15,723 bases of DNA from a bacterium (GCA_021817025.1 JAKAWF010000059.1:1-15723); one strand, 5' to 3'. Shown: positions 6,221-13,730, counted from the stretch's first letter. Notes: generated by a model not told the origin, from the letters alone. Program-made: numbers and translations.

Positions 6221-7540
6221 TCAGAGTGGGTGCTGGGACGGCCGTCCCAGCCGCTCCAGGACAAGGGGGGGGGCGGGCCCGGGATCGTCCCCAATGTCGA
6301 TGGCGCCCAGCAGGGCCTCCATGGCCGCGCCCAGTCTGGTGGGGTCGTCCCCGACCAGGTCCAGAATCGGCTGCCCGACCTCCACCATCTCACCGGGTTT
6401 GGCCAAGCAGAGGACTCCCGCGGTCGCTGAGACGGGCTCACCGGCGCGCGAGCGTCCAGCCCCGAGGCGCCAGACACACACGCCGATGGCCCTGGCGTCC
6501 AGCCGGTGCAGGAAGCCGCTCTGCTCCGCCCGCAAGGTGGCGAGCGTCGCCCCCACGGGCAGTGGGGCGTCGGGGTCTCCACCCTGAGCTGACACCATCG
6601 CCCGGAAGCGCTCCATGGCTCTGCCATCGTCAAGAGCCACTGCCGGGTCGGCCGCCGTGCCCGCCAGGGCGAGCATCTCCTTGGCCTCGGCGAGGACCAG
6701 CTCGCGCACGTCGCCCGGGCCGCCGCCCCGGAGGACATCCAGAGCTTCGACCACCTCAACCGCATTGCCGACCGCCCGGCCCAGGGGCGCATCCATGGCG
6801 GTTAGAAGCGCCGAGGTGCGCACCCCGTAGGCCTCACCGAGTTCCATCATCGTCTGGGCCAGGGTTCGGGCGGAGTCGTGGTCGGGCATGAAGGCCCCAC
6901 TGCCCACCTTGACGTCCAGCAGCAGCGCTCCAGTTCCTTCAGCCACCTTCTTGGACATGATCGAACTGGCTATTAGAGGTATCGACTCCACGGTCCCGGT
7001 CACGTCGCGCAACGCGTACAGACGACGGTCGGCGGGCGCCAGCTCCGGGCTGGAGGAGCAGATGACACAACCCACCTCGGCGAGGATGTGGAGCATTTCG
7101 TCCGCGGTCAGATCGGACCTCCAGCCCGGGATCACCTCCAGCTTGTCGAGAGTGCCCCCGGTGTGGCCGAGACCGCGGCCGGACATCTGGGGAACCGCGG
7201 CTCCGCAGGCGGCCACCAGGGGTGCCAGGATGAGCGAGACCTTGTCCCCAACGCCGCCGGTCGAGTGCTTGTCAACCGTGGGGGAGCTCAGGCTCGAGAG
7301 ATCGAGCCGGGCTCCGGACCTCACCATGGCACCGGTCCAGGCGGCGACCTCGGGAGCGGTCATCCCCCGCCAGCAGATCGCCATCAGGAGCGCGGACATC
7401 TGCTCGTCTCCAACCTCGTGCCGCAGGTAGCTTGAGAACAGCTGGTCGATGGCGGCGGCATCGAGGGCATGCCCCTCCCGCTTGGCCCGGATCAACTCGA
7501 CTGCGCGCAACGGCGAGTCCGCGGACCTCACGGGGGGCAC
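6221..7540 (-). CDS. deoA: Pyrimidine-nucleoside / thymidine phosphorylase
   Basis: Cytosolic enzyme converting thymidine, deoxyuridine (and uridine in the broad-specificity Pdp type) plus phosphate to base and (deoxy)ribose-1-phosphate. At 439 residues it matches the usual 430-440. KHSTGGVGDKVSL (91-103), the family signature SGRGLGHTGGTLDKLE (120-135) and ASSIMSKK (191-198) are present. H92, R178, S193 and K197 align with E. coli TP His85, Arg171, Ser186 and Lys190, so it should be active. I chose GTG 7540 because GGGGAG (7554-7549 on the minus strand) lies 8 bases ahead; an extension to 7747 would be low-complexity. The frame contains a C9 homopolymer (G9 on plus, 6265-6273) near its 3' end. 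TP versus Pdp specificity cannot be settled by eye. The gene overlaps the end of the preceding small gene, indicating co-transcription. Confidence 0.94.
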   Translation of the reverse strand: MPPVRSADSPLRAVELIRAKREGHALDAAAIDQLFSSYLRHEVGDEQMSALLMAICWRGMTAPEVAAWTGAMVRSGARLDLSSLSSPTVDKHSTGGVGDKVSLILAPLVAACGAAVPQMSGRGLGHTGGTLDKLEVIPGWRSDLTADEMLHILAEVGCVICSSSPELAPADRRLYALRDVTGTVESIPLIASSIMSKKVAEGTGALLLDVKVGSGAFMPDHDSARTLAQTMMELGEAYGVRTSALLTAMDAPLGRAVGNAVEVVEALDVLRGGGPGDVRELVLAEAKEMLALAGTAADPAVALDDGRAMERFRAMVSAQGGDPDAPLPVGATLATLRAEQSGFLHRLDARAIGVCVWRLGAGRSRAGEPVSATAGVLCLAKPGEMVEVGQPILDLVGDDPTRLGAAMEALLGAIDIGDDPGPAPPLVLERLGRPSQHPL

Positions 7541-7929
7541 CGCGACGGCTCCCCAGCGCCAATGGCGCCGGCCAGGGGCTCGCCCGCCGGAATCGGAGCC
7601 GACCCCTCCCGGCCGCCCGCCGGCGGTTCGGGCCCCGCGTCTGCCGGCAGGAGTTGGGAGCGGCGTCCGCCGAGAGTGAGCGGAAGTATGCCGACACCCA
7701 GGAGCAGCTGTGCTCCCGCTGCCGGCAGGGCTGAGCCCCGCCCGCACCCGGCGTCCGGAAACCGTTCGAAGGATGTGCGCTCGACCGGGCAGCTGGTCAG
7801 GAGCGAATCCGGCTCGGCTCGCCCGGCCGCGCCGACTCCGAGATTGGACCAGGTCGCGCGGGCGCGCCCGGTGGCGACCTGAGCCGAGAGGTGGAGTTGC
7901 TCCCAGTCGGCCGGCACCTCCCCTGTCAT
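7528..7929 (-). CDS. Hypothetical protein upstream of and overlapping deoA
   Basis: A 133-residue frame I do not recognise. The case for a real gene is local. AAGGAG lies 7 bases before ATG 7929, one of the best ribosome sites in the window. Third codon positions are strongly G/C throughout. It fills what would otherwise be a nearly 400-base gap, and its stop (7528-7530) overlaps the deoA start by 13 bases, a typical coupled arrangement. The N-terminal half reads as ordinary soluble sequence (MTGEVPADWEQLHLSAQV). A short hydrophobic stretch follows near residues 70-85 (AQLLLGVGILPLTL), and the last 40 residues are Gly/Pro/Ala-rich and probably disordered. No catalytic motif is visible. In a genome this GC-rich, chance open frames are common, so it could still be spurious. 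Confidence 0.45.
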   Translation of the reverse strand: MTGEVPADWEQLHLSAQVATGRARATWSNLGVGAAGRAEPDSLLTSCPVERTSFERFPDAGCGRGSALPAAGAQLLLGVGILPLTLGGRRSQLLPADAGPEPPAGGREGSAPIPAGEPLAGAIGAGEPSRCPP

Positions 7930-7983
7930 CGGACTTCTCCTTGATCGGAACTGGCGGCGGGGCAAGGCCCGCAAGCGCCTCGG

Positions 7984-7990
7984 TATCGTA
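7984..7990. promoter_or_regulatory. Shared divergent -10 element between the deoA unit and psuG
   Basis: The sequence TATCGTA reads as TATCGT on the plus strand (7984-7989) and TACGAT on the minus strand (7990 to 7985); both fit the TANNNT -10 pattern. Rightward, the element ends 6 bases before ATG 7996, implying a leaderless psuG transcript. Leftward, it would give a leader of about 50 bases before ATG 7929. I see no good -35 on either side. The whole divergent gap is only 66 bases. Confidence 0.35.
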
Positions 7991-7995
7991 GGTGC

Positions 7996-8934
7996 ATGGC
8001 TGACTCCGCGTCCACGCTCCGCCGGGACTGCCTGCGTCTGAGTCCCGAGGTGGAAGAGGCGCTGCGGGCGGGGAGTCCGGTGGTCGCGCTGGAGACGGCC
8101 ATCGTCGCCCACGGGCTGCCCCGACCCCTCAATCTCACCGTGGCTCGGGAGATCGAGGCCGCGGTGAGAGCCGGGGGCGCCATCCCGGCCACCGTCGGGG
8201 TGTTGTCCGGATTTCCCACCGTCGGACTCACTGATGGGGAGCTCACCCACCTGGCGACGCGGCCTGATGTCGCCAAGCTGTCGGGCCGAGATCTCGGCAT
8301 CGCCATGGCCAAGCGAGTGGACGGGTCGACCACGGTGGCGGGCACCCTGGCGCTGGCGGCCGCGGCCGGGATTCGAGTGATGGCCACCGGGGGTCTGGGC
8401 GGGGTTCACCGAGGGGCGCGCGAGAGCTGGGACGTCTCGGCCGACCTCGTTGCCCTGCAACGCGAGCCGGTGCTGGTGGTCGCCGCCGGGGTGAAGTCGG
8501 TGCTGGATGTCGCCGCCACCCTGGAGGAGTTGGAGACACTGGGGGTGCCGGTCCTGGGATATCGCACCCAGCAGTTTCCAGGCTTCCTGATTTCGGACTC
8601 CGGCCACCGCCTGGACTGGTCGGTGCCCGACCCGGAGGCCGCGGCGGCAGTTTTCCGCGCCATGAGGGCGCTCGGCGCCCACCCGGGGGGAATCCTCTTG
8701 GCCAATCCCATCGATCCCAGCCAGCAGCTCGATCCGGCCTGGCATGCTGAGCTGCTGGCGGAGGCCCTCGGCCAGCTGGAGGCGCAAGGAATTCGCGGCA
8801 AGGCCGTGACCCCATTCCTGCTCAACCATCTGGAGCGCGCCACCGGAGGGGAGAGCGTCCGGGTCAACCGGGCGTTGGTCTTGGGCAACGCCCGTCTCGC
8901 CGCCCAGGTGGCCCGGGCCCTGGCCGATGGCTGA
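7996..8934 (+). CDS. psuG: Pseudouridine-5'-phosphate glycosidase
   Basis: Cleaves the C-C glycosidic bond of pseudouridine-5'-phosphate to uracil and ribose-5-phosphate (PsuG/IndA family, Mn2+-dependent). The 312 residues equal the length of the E. coli enzyme. Visible family blocks are VALETAIVAHGLPRPLN (30-46, with E33), AKLSGRDL (93-100, K94), TTVAGTLALAAAAGIRV (112-128), ATGGLGGVHRGA (130-141), SWDVSADL (144-151), AAGVKSVLD (163-171) and GIRGKAVTPFLL near the C-terminus. K167 aligns with E. coli Lys166, the Schiff-base lysine, and D150 with the metal-ligand Asp149, so activity is expected. ATG 7996 has only a weak GTAGGTG ahead and may be leaderless. The stop overlaps the kinase ATG as TGATG, pairing it with the enzyme that makes its substrate. 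Confidence 0.95.
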   Translation: MADSASTLRRDCLRLSPEVEEALRAGSPVVALETAIVAHGLPRPLNLTVAREIEAAVRAGGAIPATVGVLSGFPTVGLTDGELTHLATRPDVAKLSGRDLGIAMAKRVDGSTTVAGTLALAAAAGIRVMATGGLGGVHRGARESWDVSADLVALQREPVLVVAAGVKSVLDVAATLEELETLGVPVLGYRTQQFPGFLISDSGHRLDWSVPDPEAAAAVFRAMRALGAHPGGILLANPIDPSQQLDPAWHAELLAEALGQLEAQGIRGKAVTPFLLNHLERATGGESVRVNRALVLGNARLAAQVARALADG

Positions 8935-9965
8935 TGGGCCCTTCTCTGGAACGGGACGGACCAGCCAGGGCGCCACGGGCGGCCGGCGAGTTTGGGGCAC
9001 CGGGCCCCGCCCTGGGCGTTGGGGTTGGCAGGCGAGCGCGGGTGGTGGTGGTTGGTGATGCGCTGGCCGATGTCTCGGCCCTCTTGGCTTCGCCTTTCGA
9101 AGAGGCCAGCGACACCCCCGCGACCATCACGATCGGTCCGGGCGGCTCCGCCGCCAACGCGGCCGCGTGGCTGGCGGCGCTGGGAGTCGGCACCGCGTTC
9201 ATCGGCACGGTCGGGGACGACCTGCTGGGATCGGTTCAGGTCGAGGATCTCCGAAGGCGGGGGGTATTGCCAGCCGTCCAGGTGTTGCCCGGGCAGCCAA
9301 CCGGTGTCGTGGTGGCGATCGTCACGGCCGGCGGGCAGCGGTCCATGGTCACCAGCCGAGGCGCGGCGATGGGGCTGCGACCGGAGCACCTGCCCCGAGA
9401 TCTCTTCCGGCGTGGCTGCCATCTCCATCTGTCTGGTTACGTGCTGCTGGACGGGCAGACCAGGGCGGCTGGGCTGGCCGCCCTGGAGTTGGCTCGGGCC
9501 GTGGAGATGACGATCTCCATCGATCCGAGTTCGAGAGGACCGCTGCGCCGCGTGGGCAAAGGGATTTTCCGCGACTGGACACGGGGTGCCCAGGTCCTGC
9601 TGCCGAACCTGGACGAAGCGGAGGTTCTGACCGGCCAGGGGAAGCCCGCGGCGATGATCACGGAGCTCCTGACTGACTACCAGGAGGTCGTGCTCAGCCT
9701 CGGCGAGGGCGGAGCCATGTGGGGGAGCGGCCGTCGCCGGCGCCGTCTTCCCGCGGTGCCGGCCGCCGTCACCGATACCACCGGCGCCGGTGATGCTTTC
9801 GCGGCGGGCTGGCTGGCGGGCTGGCTGGCGGGGGCGACAGCCGCGTCCGCGCTGGAGTCGGCCCTGGCCCTGGCGGCTTTGGCGGTGGCGCATCCGGGCG
9901 GGCGCCCTCCCGAAAGGGTGGACTTTGGCCCGGCACTGGGTGGCCGCAGAGACTCCCCTTCCTGA
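8934..9965 (+). CDS. psuK: PfkB-family kinase, probable pseudouridine kinase
   Basis: Ribokinase/PfkB-fold sugar kinase of 343 residues. The substrate-side signature GPGGSAANAAAWLAALG (68-84), PNLDEAE (224-230) and the ATP/anion-hole signature DTTGAGDAFAAGWLAG (281-296, catalytic D287) are intact. Adjacent overlap with psuG (TGATG, one shared base) makes pseudouridine to pseudouridine-5'-phosphate the most likely reaction; another nucleoside or sugar is possible because PfkB specificity cannot be read directly. The first 33 residues are a Gly/Ala/Arg-rich extension before the usual RVVVVGD start of the fold, with no alternative start codon close to the fold boundary, so part of it may be poorly conserved tail. 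The DNA has a tandem 12-base repeat coding WLAGWLAG (about 9806-9830). A hairpin follows directly after the stop. Confidence 0.88.
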   Translation: MGPSLERDGPARAPRAAGEFGAPGPALGVGVGRRARVVVVGDALADVSALLASPFEEASDTPATITIGPGGSAANAAAWLAALGVGTAFIGTVGDDLLGSVQVEDLRRRGVLPAVQVLPGQPTGVVVAIVTAGGQRSMVTSRGAAMGLRPEHLPRDLFRRGCHLHLSGYVLLDGQTRAAGLAALELARAVEMTISIDPSSRGPLRRVGKGIFRDWTRGAQVLLPNLDEAEVLTGQGKPAAMITELLTDYQEVVLSLGEGGAMWGSGRRRRRLPAVPAAVTDTTGAGDAFAAGWLAGWLAGATAASALESALALAALAVAHPGGRPPERVDFGPALGGRRDSPS

Positions 9966-9982
9966 GGACTCATCGAGAGTCC
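9966..9982 (+). terminator. Hairpin directly after psuK
   Basis: GGACTC (9966-9971), loop ATCGA, GAGTCC (9977-9982): a perfect 6-pair stem starting on the base after the psuK stop codon. No U-run follows. It is a candidate terminator or processing/stability element that separates the psu pair from deoC. Confidence 0.4.
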
Positions 9983-10161
9983 AGTCTAGCTCCAGAGCCT
10001 CGCCGCTGCCCGGGGACGCTCAGCTGGCCGTGCTCCCCGGGCACGGGCTCGCCGGGGGCTTTGGTGTTGGTGCAACTCCAAGGCGCCCGGGGCCGGCATC
10101 TCCGGCAAGACCGCCGGCCGAGCCGGTAGGGAGGTGCCCCTGCGGCCACCTGGCGGATCGC

Positions 10162-10184
10162 CCGCCCGGGCGGCGATATAAGAT
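10162..10184 (+). promoter_or_regulatory. Candidate deoC promoter with overlapping palindrome
   Basis: A TATAAG hexamer (10177-10182, alternative register TAAGAT 10179-10184) is the most AT-rich stretch before deoC and would place the transcription start about 6-8 bases before the start codon, giving a nearly leaderless message. A perfect 12-base palindrome, CCGCCCGGGCGG (10162-10173), lies in the -10/-35 spacer, where a repressor operator could sit. I see no clear -35. The rest of 9983-10196 contains no gene. Confidence 0.4.
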
Positions 10185-10196
10185 GGTTGGTGCGAG

Positions 10197-11117
10197 ATGA
10201 TGACTTCGAGCCGCGCGTCGGTCGCCGTGCCGCCAGCGGCGGCCACGATGAGCGTCGACCAGGTCGCGGTGGAGGCACGGGCTCGACTGTTCGCAGGCCG
10301 CTCCATCAAGCGCTCGGCCAAGCTGTGGGCGCTCGACCTGGCCATCCGGTGCACCGACCTGACCACTCTGGAGGGCTCGGACACCGAGGGACGAGTCGAC
10401 GTCCTGTGCTCCAAGGCGCAGCGCCCCGACCCGGGGGACCCATCGATCCCGTCGGTGGCCGCGGTCTGTGTCTATCCCGCCATGGCACCCCACGCGGCCT
10501 CCGTGCTGCGCGGCAGTCCAGTCTTGGTGGCCGCGGTCGCGACGGGCTTTCCCAGTGGCCAGGTCCCGGCCCAACTCAAGGTTGAGGAGGCGCGCGAGGT
10601 GGCCGAGGTCGCCGACGAGGTCGACATGGTGATCGATCGCGGCGCGTTCCTGTCCGGGCGCTACGGCCAGGTGGCCGACGAGATAGGGGCCGTCAAGGCG
10701 GCGGTCGGGGATCGCCACCTCAAGGTGATCCTGGAGACCGGGGAGCTGGGCGGCCTGGATCAGGTGCGGAAGGCGAGCTGGTTGGCGATGACAGCCGGCG
10801 CCGACTTCATCAAGACCTCGACCGGGAAGATCCAGCCCGCCGCAACCATGCCGGTGGCGGTGGTGATGCTGGAGGCGATTCGGGACTTCGCCTGGGAGAC
10901 CGGCCGGGCGGTGGGGTTCAAACCAGCTGGGGGCATCAGGACCGCGCGTCAGGCCATTGGCTATCTGGTCGCGGTGAACGAGATCCTGGGTGAGGAGTGG
11001 CTGACCCCCGAGCGCTTCCGGCTGGGGGCCTCATCCCTGCTCAACGACGTGCTCATGCAGATCTTCAAGGAGCGCAGTGGTGTCTACCAGTCCGCCGACG
11101 ATTTCAGCGAAGCCTGA
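10197..11117 (+). CDS. deoC: Deoxyribose-phosphate aldolase
   Basis: Class I aldolase that splits 2-deoxyribose-5-phosphate to glyceraldehyde-3-phosphate and acetaldehyde, the last dedicated step of deoxynucleoside catabolism. The 306-residue protein carries SVAAVCVYPAM (86-96), EVDMVID (141-147, D143 at the catalytic Asp position), ADFIKTSTGK (202-211, Schiff-base K206) and GFKPAGGIRT (240-249, K242). It is longer than short bacterial DeoC (about 220-260), with roughly 40 extra N-terminal residues, as in the longer family branch. ATG 10197 is followed immediately by ATG 10200, and either could start; neither has a Shine-Dalgarno, which fits the very short predicted leader. Eleven bases separate its stop from the aldehyde dehydrogenase, so they form an operon. 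Confidence 0.95.
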   Translation: MMTSSRASVAVPPAAATMSVDQVAVEARARLFAGRSIKRSAKLWALDLAIRCTDLTTLEGSDTEGRVDVLCSKAQRPDPGDPSIPSVAAVCVYPAMAPHAASVLRGSPVLVAAVATGFPSGQVPAQLKVEEAREVAEVADEVDMVIDRGAFLSGRYGQVADEIGAVKAAVGDRHLKVILETGELGGLDQVRKASWLAMTAGADFIKTSTGKIQPAATMPVAVVMLEAIRDFAWETGRAVGFKPAGGIRTARQAIGYLVAVNEILGEEWLTPERFRLGASSLLNDVLMQIFKERSGVYQSADDFSEA

Positions 11118-11127
11118 GCGCAGGCCG

Positions 11128-12639
11128 ATGACGGACGAGGAGCCCGGCATCACCGCCGGGAATGGCCGGCGGGGTGCCGCCGCCCCGGATGGGATGGCCC
11201 TGTCCGATCAGTTCGGGTACGCGCCCGCCCCGGAGTCGACCGACCACGTCCGCCTCAGGTCGAGGTTCTCGCTCTTCATCGGCGGGCAGTTCGTGGAGCC
11301 ACACTCGGGCAGGTACCGGGAGACGGTGAACCCGGCCACCGAGGAGCCGCTGGCAGAGGTCGCCGAGGCGGACTCGGTCGACGTGGACCGGGCCGTCGAG
11401 GCGGCGGGGCGGGCCTACCAGCCCTGGCATCGGTTGCCCGGGGCACACCGGGCCCGCTATCTGTTCCGGCTCGCGCGCCTGGTCCAGGAGCGCTCGCGCG
11501 AGCTGGCCGTGGTGGAGAGTCTGGACGGGGGCAAGCCGATCCGGGAGTCCCGCGACTTCGACATCCCGCTGGTTGCCCAGCACTTCTTCTACCACGCCGG
11601 CTGGGCCGACAAGCTGCAGTTCGCCTTCCCGACCGGCGCGGGTCGCTCGCTGGGGGTGGTCGGCCAGGTGGTCCCCTGGAACTTCCCGCTTCTGATGCTC
11701 TCCTGGAAGATCGCCCCTGCCCTCGCCACGGGCAACACGGTCGTGCTCAAGCCCGCCGAGACAACTCCGCTCACGGCCCTCCTGTTCGCCGAGATCTGCC
11801 AGCAGGCGGGCCTCCCCGACGGGGTGGTGAACATCGTCACCGGAGGTCCCGAGGTGGGACGGCTGCTGGTGCGCCACCAGGACATCGCCAAGGTCGCCTT
11901 CACGGGTTCGACCGCAGTCGGCAAGGACATCCAGCGGGCGCTGGCCGGCAGCCCCAAGCACCTCTCCTTGGAGCTGGGGGGCAAGGCCGCCCACGTGGTC
12001 TTCGACGACGCGCCCCTGGACCAGGCGGTGGAGGGGGTGGTCAACGGCATCTTCTTCAACCAGGGCCACGTCTGCTGCGCCGGCAGCCGGCTCTTGGTCC
12101 AGGAGTCCATCGCGGGCCCATTCCTGCGGCGGCTGCGGCTGCGGATGGGCCGTCTGCGAGTCGGCGACCCGCTTGACAAGAACACTGACGTAGGCGCCAT
12201 CAACTCCCGGGAGCAGCTGGAGCGCATCGAGGCCCTGGTGGCCAGCGGCGTCGCCCAGGGGGCCAAGCTCCACCAGCCTCCCTGCGAGCTGCCCGGCCAC
12301 GGGTTCTGGTTCCGGCCCAGTCTGTTCACCGAGGTGTCCCCGTCGCAGCGGATCGCTCGTGAGGAGATATTCGGACCGGTCCTGGCGGTGATGACCTTCC
12401 GCACCGCCGCCGAGGCGGTGGCCCGGGCCAACAACACTCGCTACGGCCTGTCCGCGGGCGTGTGGACCACCAAGGGGTCGCGGATCCTCTGGATGTCGGA
12501 GCGGATGCGGGCCGGGGTGGTGTGGGCCAACACCTACAACCAGTTCGACCCGGCGGCACCGTTCGGAGGCTATCGGGAATCTGGGTTCGGGCGCGAGGGC
12601 GGGGTCCAGGGCCTGGCCGAGTACCTGGAGTTCTCGTGA
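11128..12639 (+). CDS. NAD(P)-dependent aldehyde dehydrogenase
   Basis: Non-acylating aldehyde dehydrogenase of 503 residues, normal for the family. The catalytic set is complete: VVPWNFPL (181-188, N185), general base in LELGGK (281-286, E282), NQGHVCCAGS (311-320, nucleophile C316, with C317 beside it) and EEIFGPV. Following deoC by 10 bases, it plausibly oxidises the acetaldehyde released there to acetate, clearing a toxic product; direct formation of acetyl-CoA is not indicated, since the sequence is the classical ALDH type. The substrate is an inference from context. ATG 11128 is preferred, with GCAGG just upstream; a GTG at 11077 would lie within deoC. The first 45 residues are a variable extension before the fold. 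The stop overlaps the next start as GTGA. Confidence 0.93.
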   Translation: MTDEEPGITAGNGRRGAAAPDGMALSDQFGYAPAPESTDHVRLRSRFSLFIGGQFVEPHSGRYRETVNPATEEPLAEVAEADSVDVDRAVEAAGRAYQPWHRLPGAHRARYLFRLARLVQERSRELAVVESLDGGKPIRESRDFDIPLVAQHFFYHAGWADKLQFAFPTGAGRSLGVVGQVVPWNFPLLMLSWKIAPALATGNTVVLKPAETTPLTALLFAEICQQAGLPDGVVNIVTGGPEVGRLLVRHQDIAKVAFTGSTAVGKDIQRALAGSPKHLSLELGGKAAHVVFDDAPLDQAVEGVVNGIFFNQGHVCCAGSRLLVQESIAGPFLRRLRLRMGRLRVGDPLDKNTDVGAINSREQLERIEALVASGVAQGAKLHQPPCELPGHGFWFRPSLFTEVSPSQRIAREEIFGPVLAVMTFRTAAEAVARANNTRYGLSAGVWTTKGSRILWMSERMRAGVVWANTYNQFDPAAPFGGYRESGFGREGGVQGLAEYLEFS

Positions 12640-13463
12640 GCGCGCCTGGGGTGGCCAAGACCGCCAAGCTCTACATCCAAGGCGCCTTCGTTCGGTCGGA
12701 GTCGGGCCGGGTGTACCAGACCGGGGATGGGGTCAACGTTCCCAGGGCATCTCGCAAGGACTTGCGCGAGGCGGTCCGGGCGGCGAGGGAGGCGCAGCCC
12801 TCCTGGGCGGCTCGGACCGCCTACAACCGGGGGCAGGTGCTCTACCGGACAGCGGAGATGATGGAGGGCCGCAGGGCCGAGTTCGTGGCCGAGCTCGGTG
12901 GCGGCCGCGCCGCCGGCCGGGAGGTGGACAGCTGCCTGGAGTCGCTGGTCTTCTTCGCCGGGGCGGCGGACAAGCTGGCCCAGTTAGGCGGCAGCGTCAA
13001 TGGGGTCGCAGGCCCGTATTTCACCTTCACCATGCCCGAACCGATGGGGGTGATAGCCGTGATCGGCCAACCCGAGCACGACCTGGGCGGCCTGGTGCGG
13101 CAGCTGGCGGCGGCTGTCTGTGGTGGCAACGCCGTGGTGGCATTGGTCGCTGAGGCGACACCACTTCCGGGGCTGCTGCTCGGGGAGGTGCTGGCGACCG
13201 GAGACATGCCGGCCGGAGTCCTCGCTCTCCTGAGCGGGATGCGCAAGGAGCTGCTCCCCTGGGTGGGGTCCCACCGCGACATCGACGCCGTTGACGCCGG
13301 AGGCTGTGACGCTGGGGAGTGGCGGACGCTGGCCCTGGCGGCCGCTGACAGCGTCAAGCGGGTGCTCCCGCCGGTCGGGCGACAGGCGCGCTCTCCGCTC
13401 AATCCCAGGCTTGCCTTGCAGACGATGGAGATGAAGACCGTCTGGCACCCGGTCGGGGTCTGA
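12636..13463 (+). CDS. Shortened aldehyde-dehydrogenase-like protein, probably non-catalytic
   Basis: A 275-residue protein matching only the N-terminal, nucleotide-binding part of the ALDH fold: KLYIQGAFVRSESG (11-24), an amphipathic region with AAREAQPSWAARTAYNRGQVLYR (49-71), EPMGVIAVIG (135-144) and CGGNAVVALVAEATPLPGLLLGEVL (162-186). The PWN motif is replaced by GQPEHD (144-149), the LELGGK base is missing and there is no NQG-VC nucleophile region. It is therefore a truncated ALDH with no recognisable active site. It starts at GTG 12636, overlapping the full ALDH stop (GTGA), with GGAG 5 bases before, so translation is coupled. Codon use and the long intact frame argue for a maintained protein and not a decaying gene; a subunit or regulator of the upstream ALDH is a reasonable guess. 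Confidence 0.85.
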   Translation: MSAPGVAKTAKLYIQGAFVRSESGRVYQTGDGVNVPRASRKDLREAVRAAREAQPSWAARTAYNRGQVLYRTAEMMEGRRAEFVAELGGGRAAGREVDSCLESLVFFAGAADKLAQLGGSVNGVAGPYFTFTMPEPMGVIAVIGQPEHDLGGLVRQLAAAVCGGNAVVALVAEATPLPGLLLGEVLATGDMPAGVLALLSGMRKELLPWVGSHRDIDAVDAGGCDAGEWRTLALAAADSVKRVLPPVGRQARSPLNPRLALQTMEMKTVWHPVGV

Positions 13464-13612
13464 AGGTCACGAGAGCCGGCGCTCGGTTGCCGACCACCAC
13501 GGCCCTCTGGGCACGCCCGGGTCCCTGGCAGCACACCGGTCGAGAGTGGCCGTGCCGCCTTCCGCTCCCTTGTTACTGAGGACTGCTCCGCCCCGCTCGG
13601 CCCCAGCGATCG

Positions 13613-13674
13613 CGTCCGCCGGTCGGGGCGGACGGTTGCGCCCGCCGCTGGGGACATGCCCGGGTTGAGCCCGG
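13613..13674. terminator. Hairpins between convergent ALDH-like gene and cytidine deaminase
   Basis: CGTCCGCC (13613-13620), loop GGTCGG, GGCGGACG (13627-13634) is a perfect 8-pair stem, and CCGGG (13660-13664), loop TTGAG, CCCGG (13670-13674) is a smaller one. Both lie between the ends of two converging genes and could stop transcription in both directions. No U-run. The rest of 13464-13730 shows no gene. Confidence 0.4.
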
Positions 13675-13730
13675 AGCTGCCCAGGCGCATGGCCGCGGCG
13701 TCGAGGGCGGGTCGCGGTCCGGCGGCCGCG

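Noticed and set aside
7541..7747. Extending deoA upstream to ATG 7747.
   Set aside because: The added residues are low-complexity, while GTG 7540 has a well placed GGGGAG and matches the family N-terminus.
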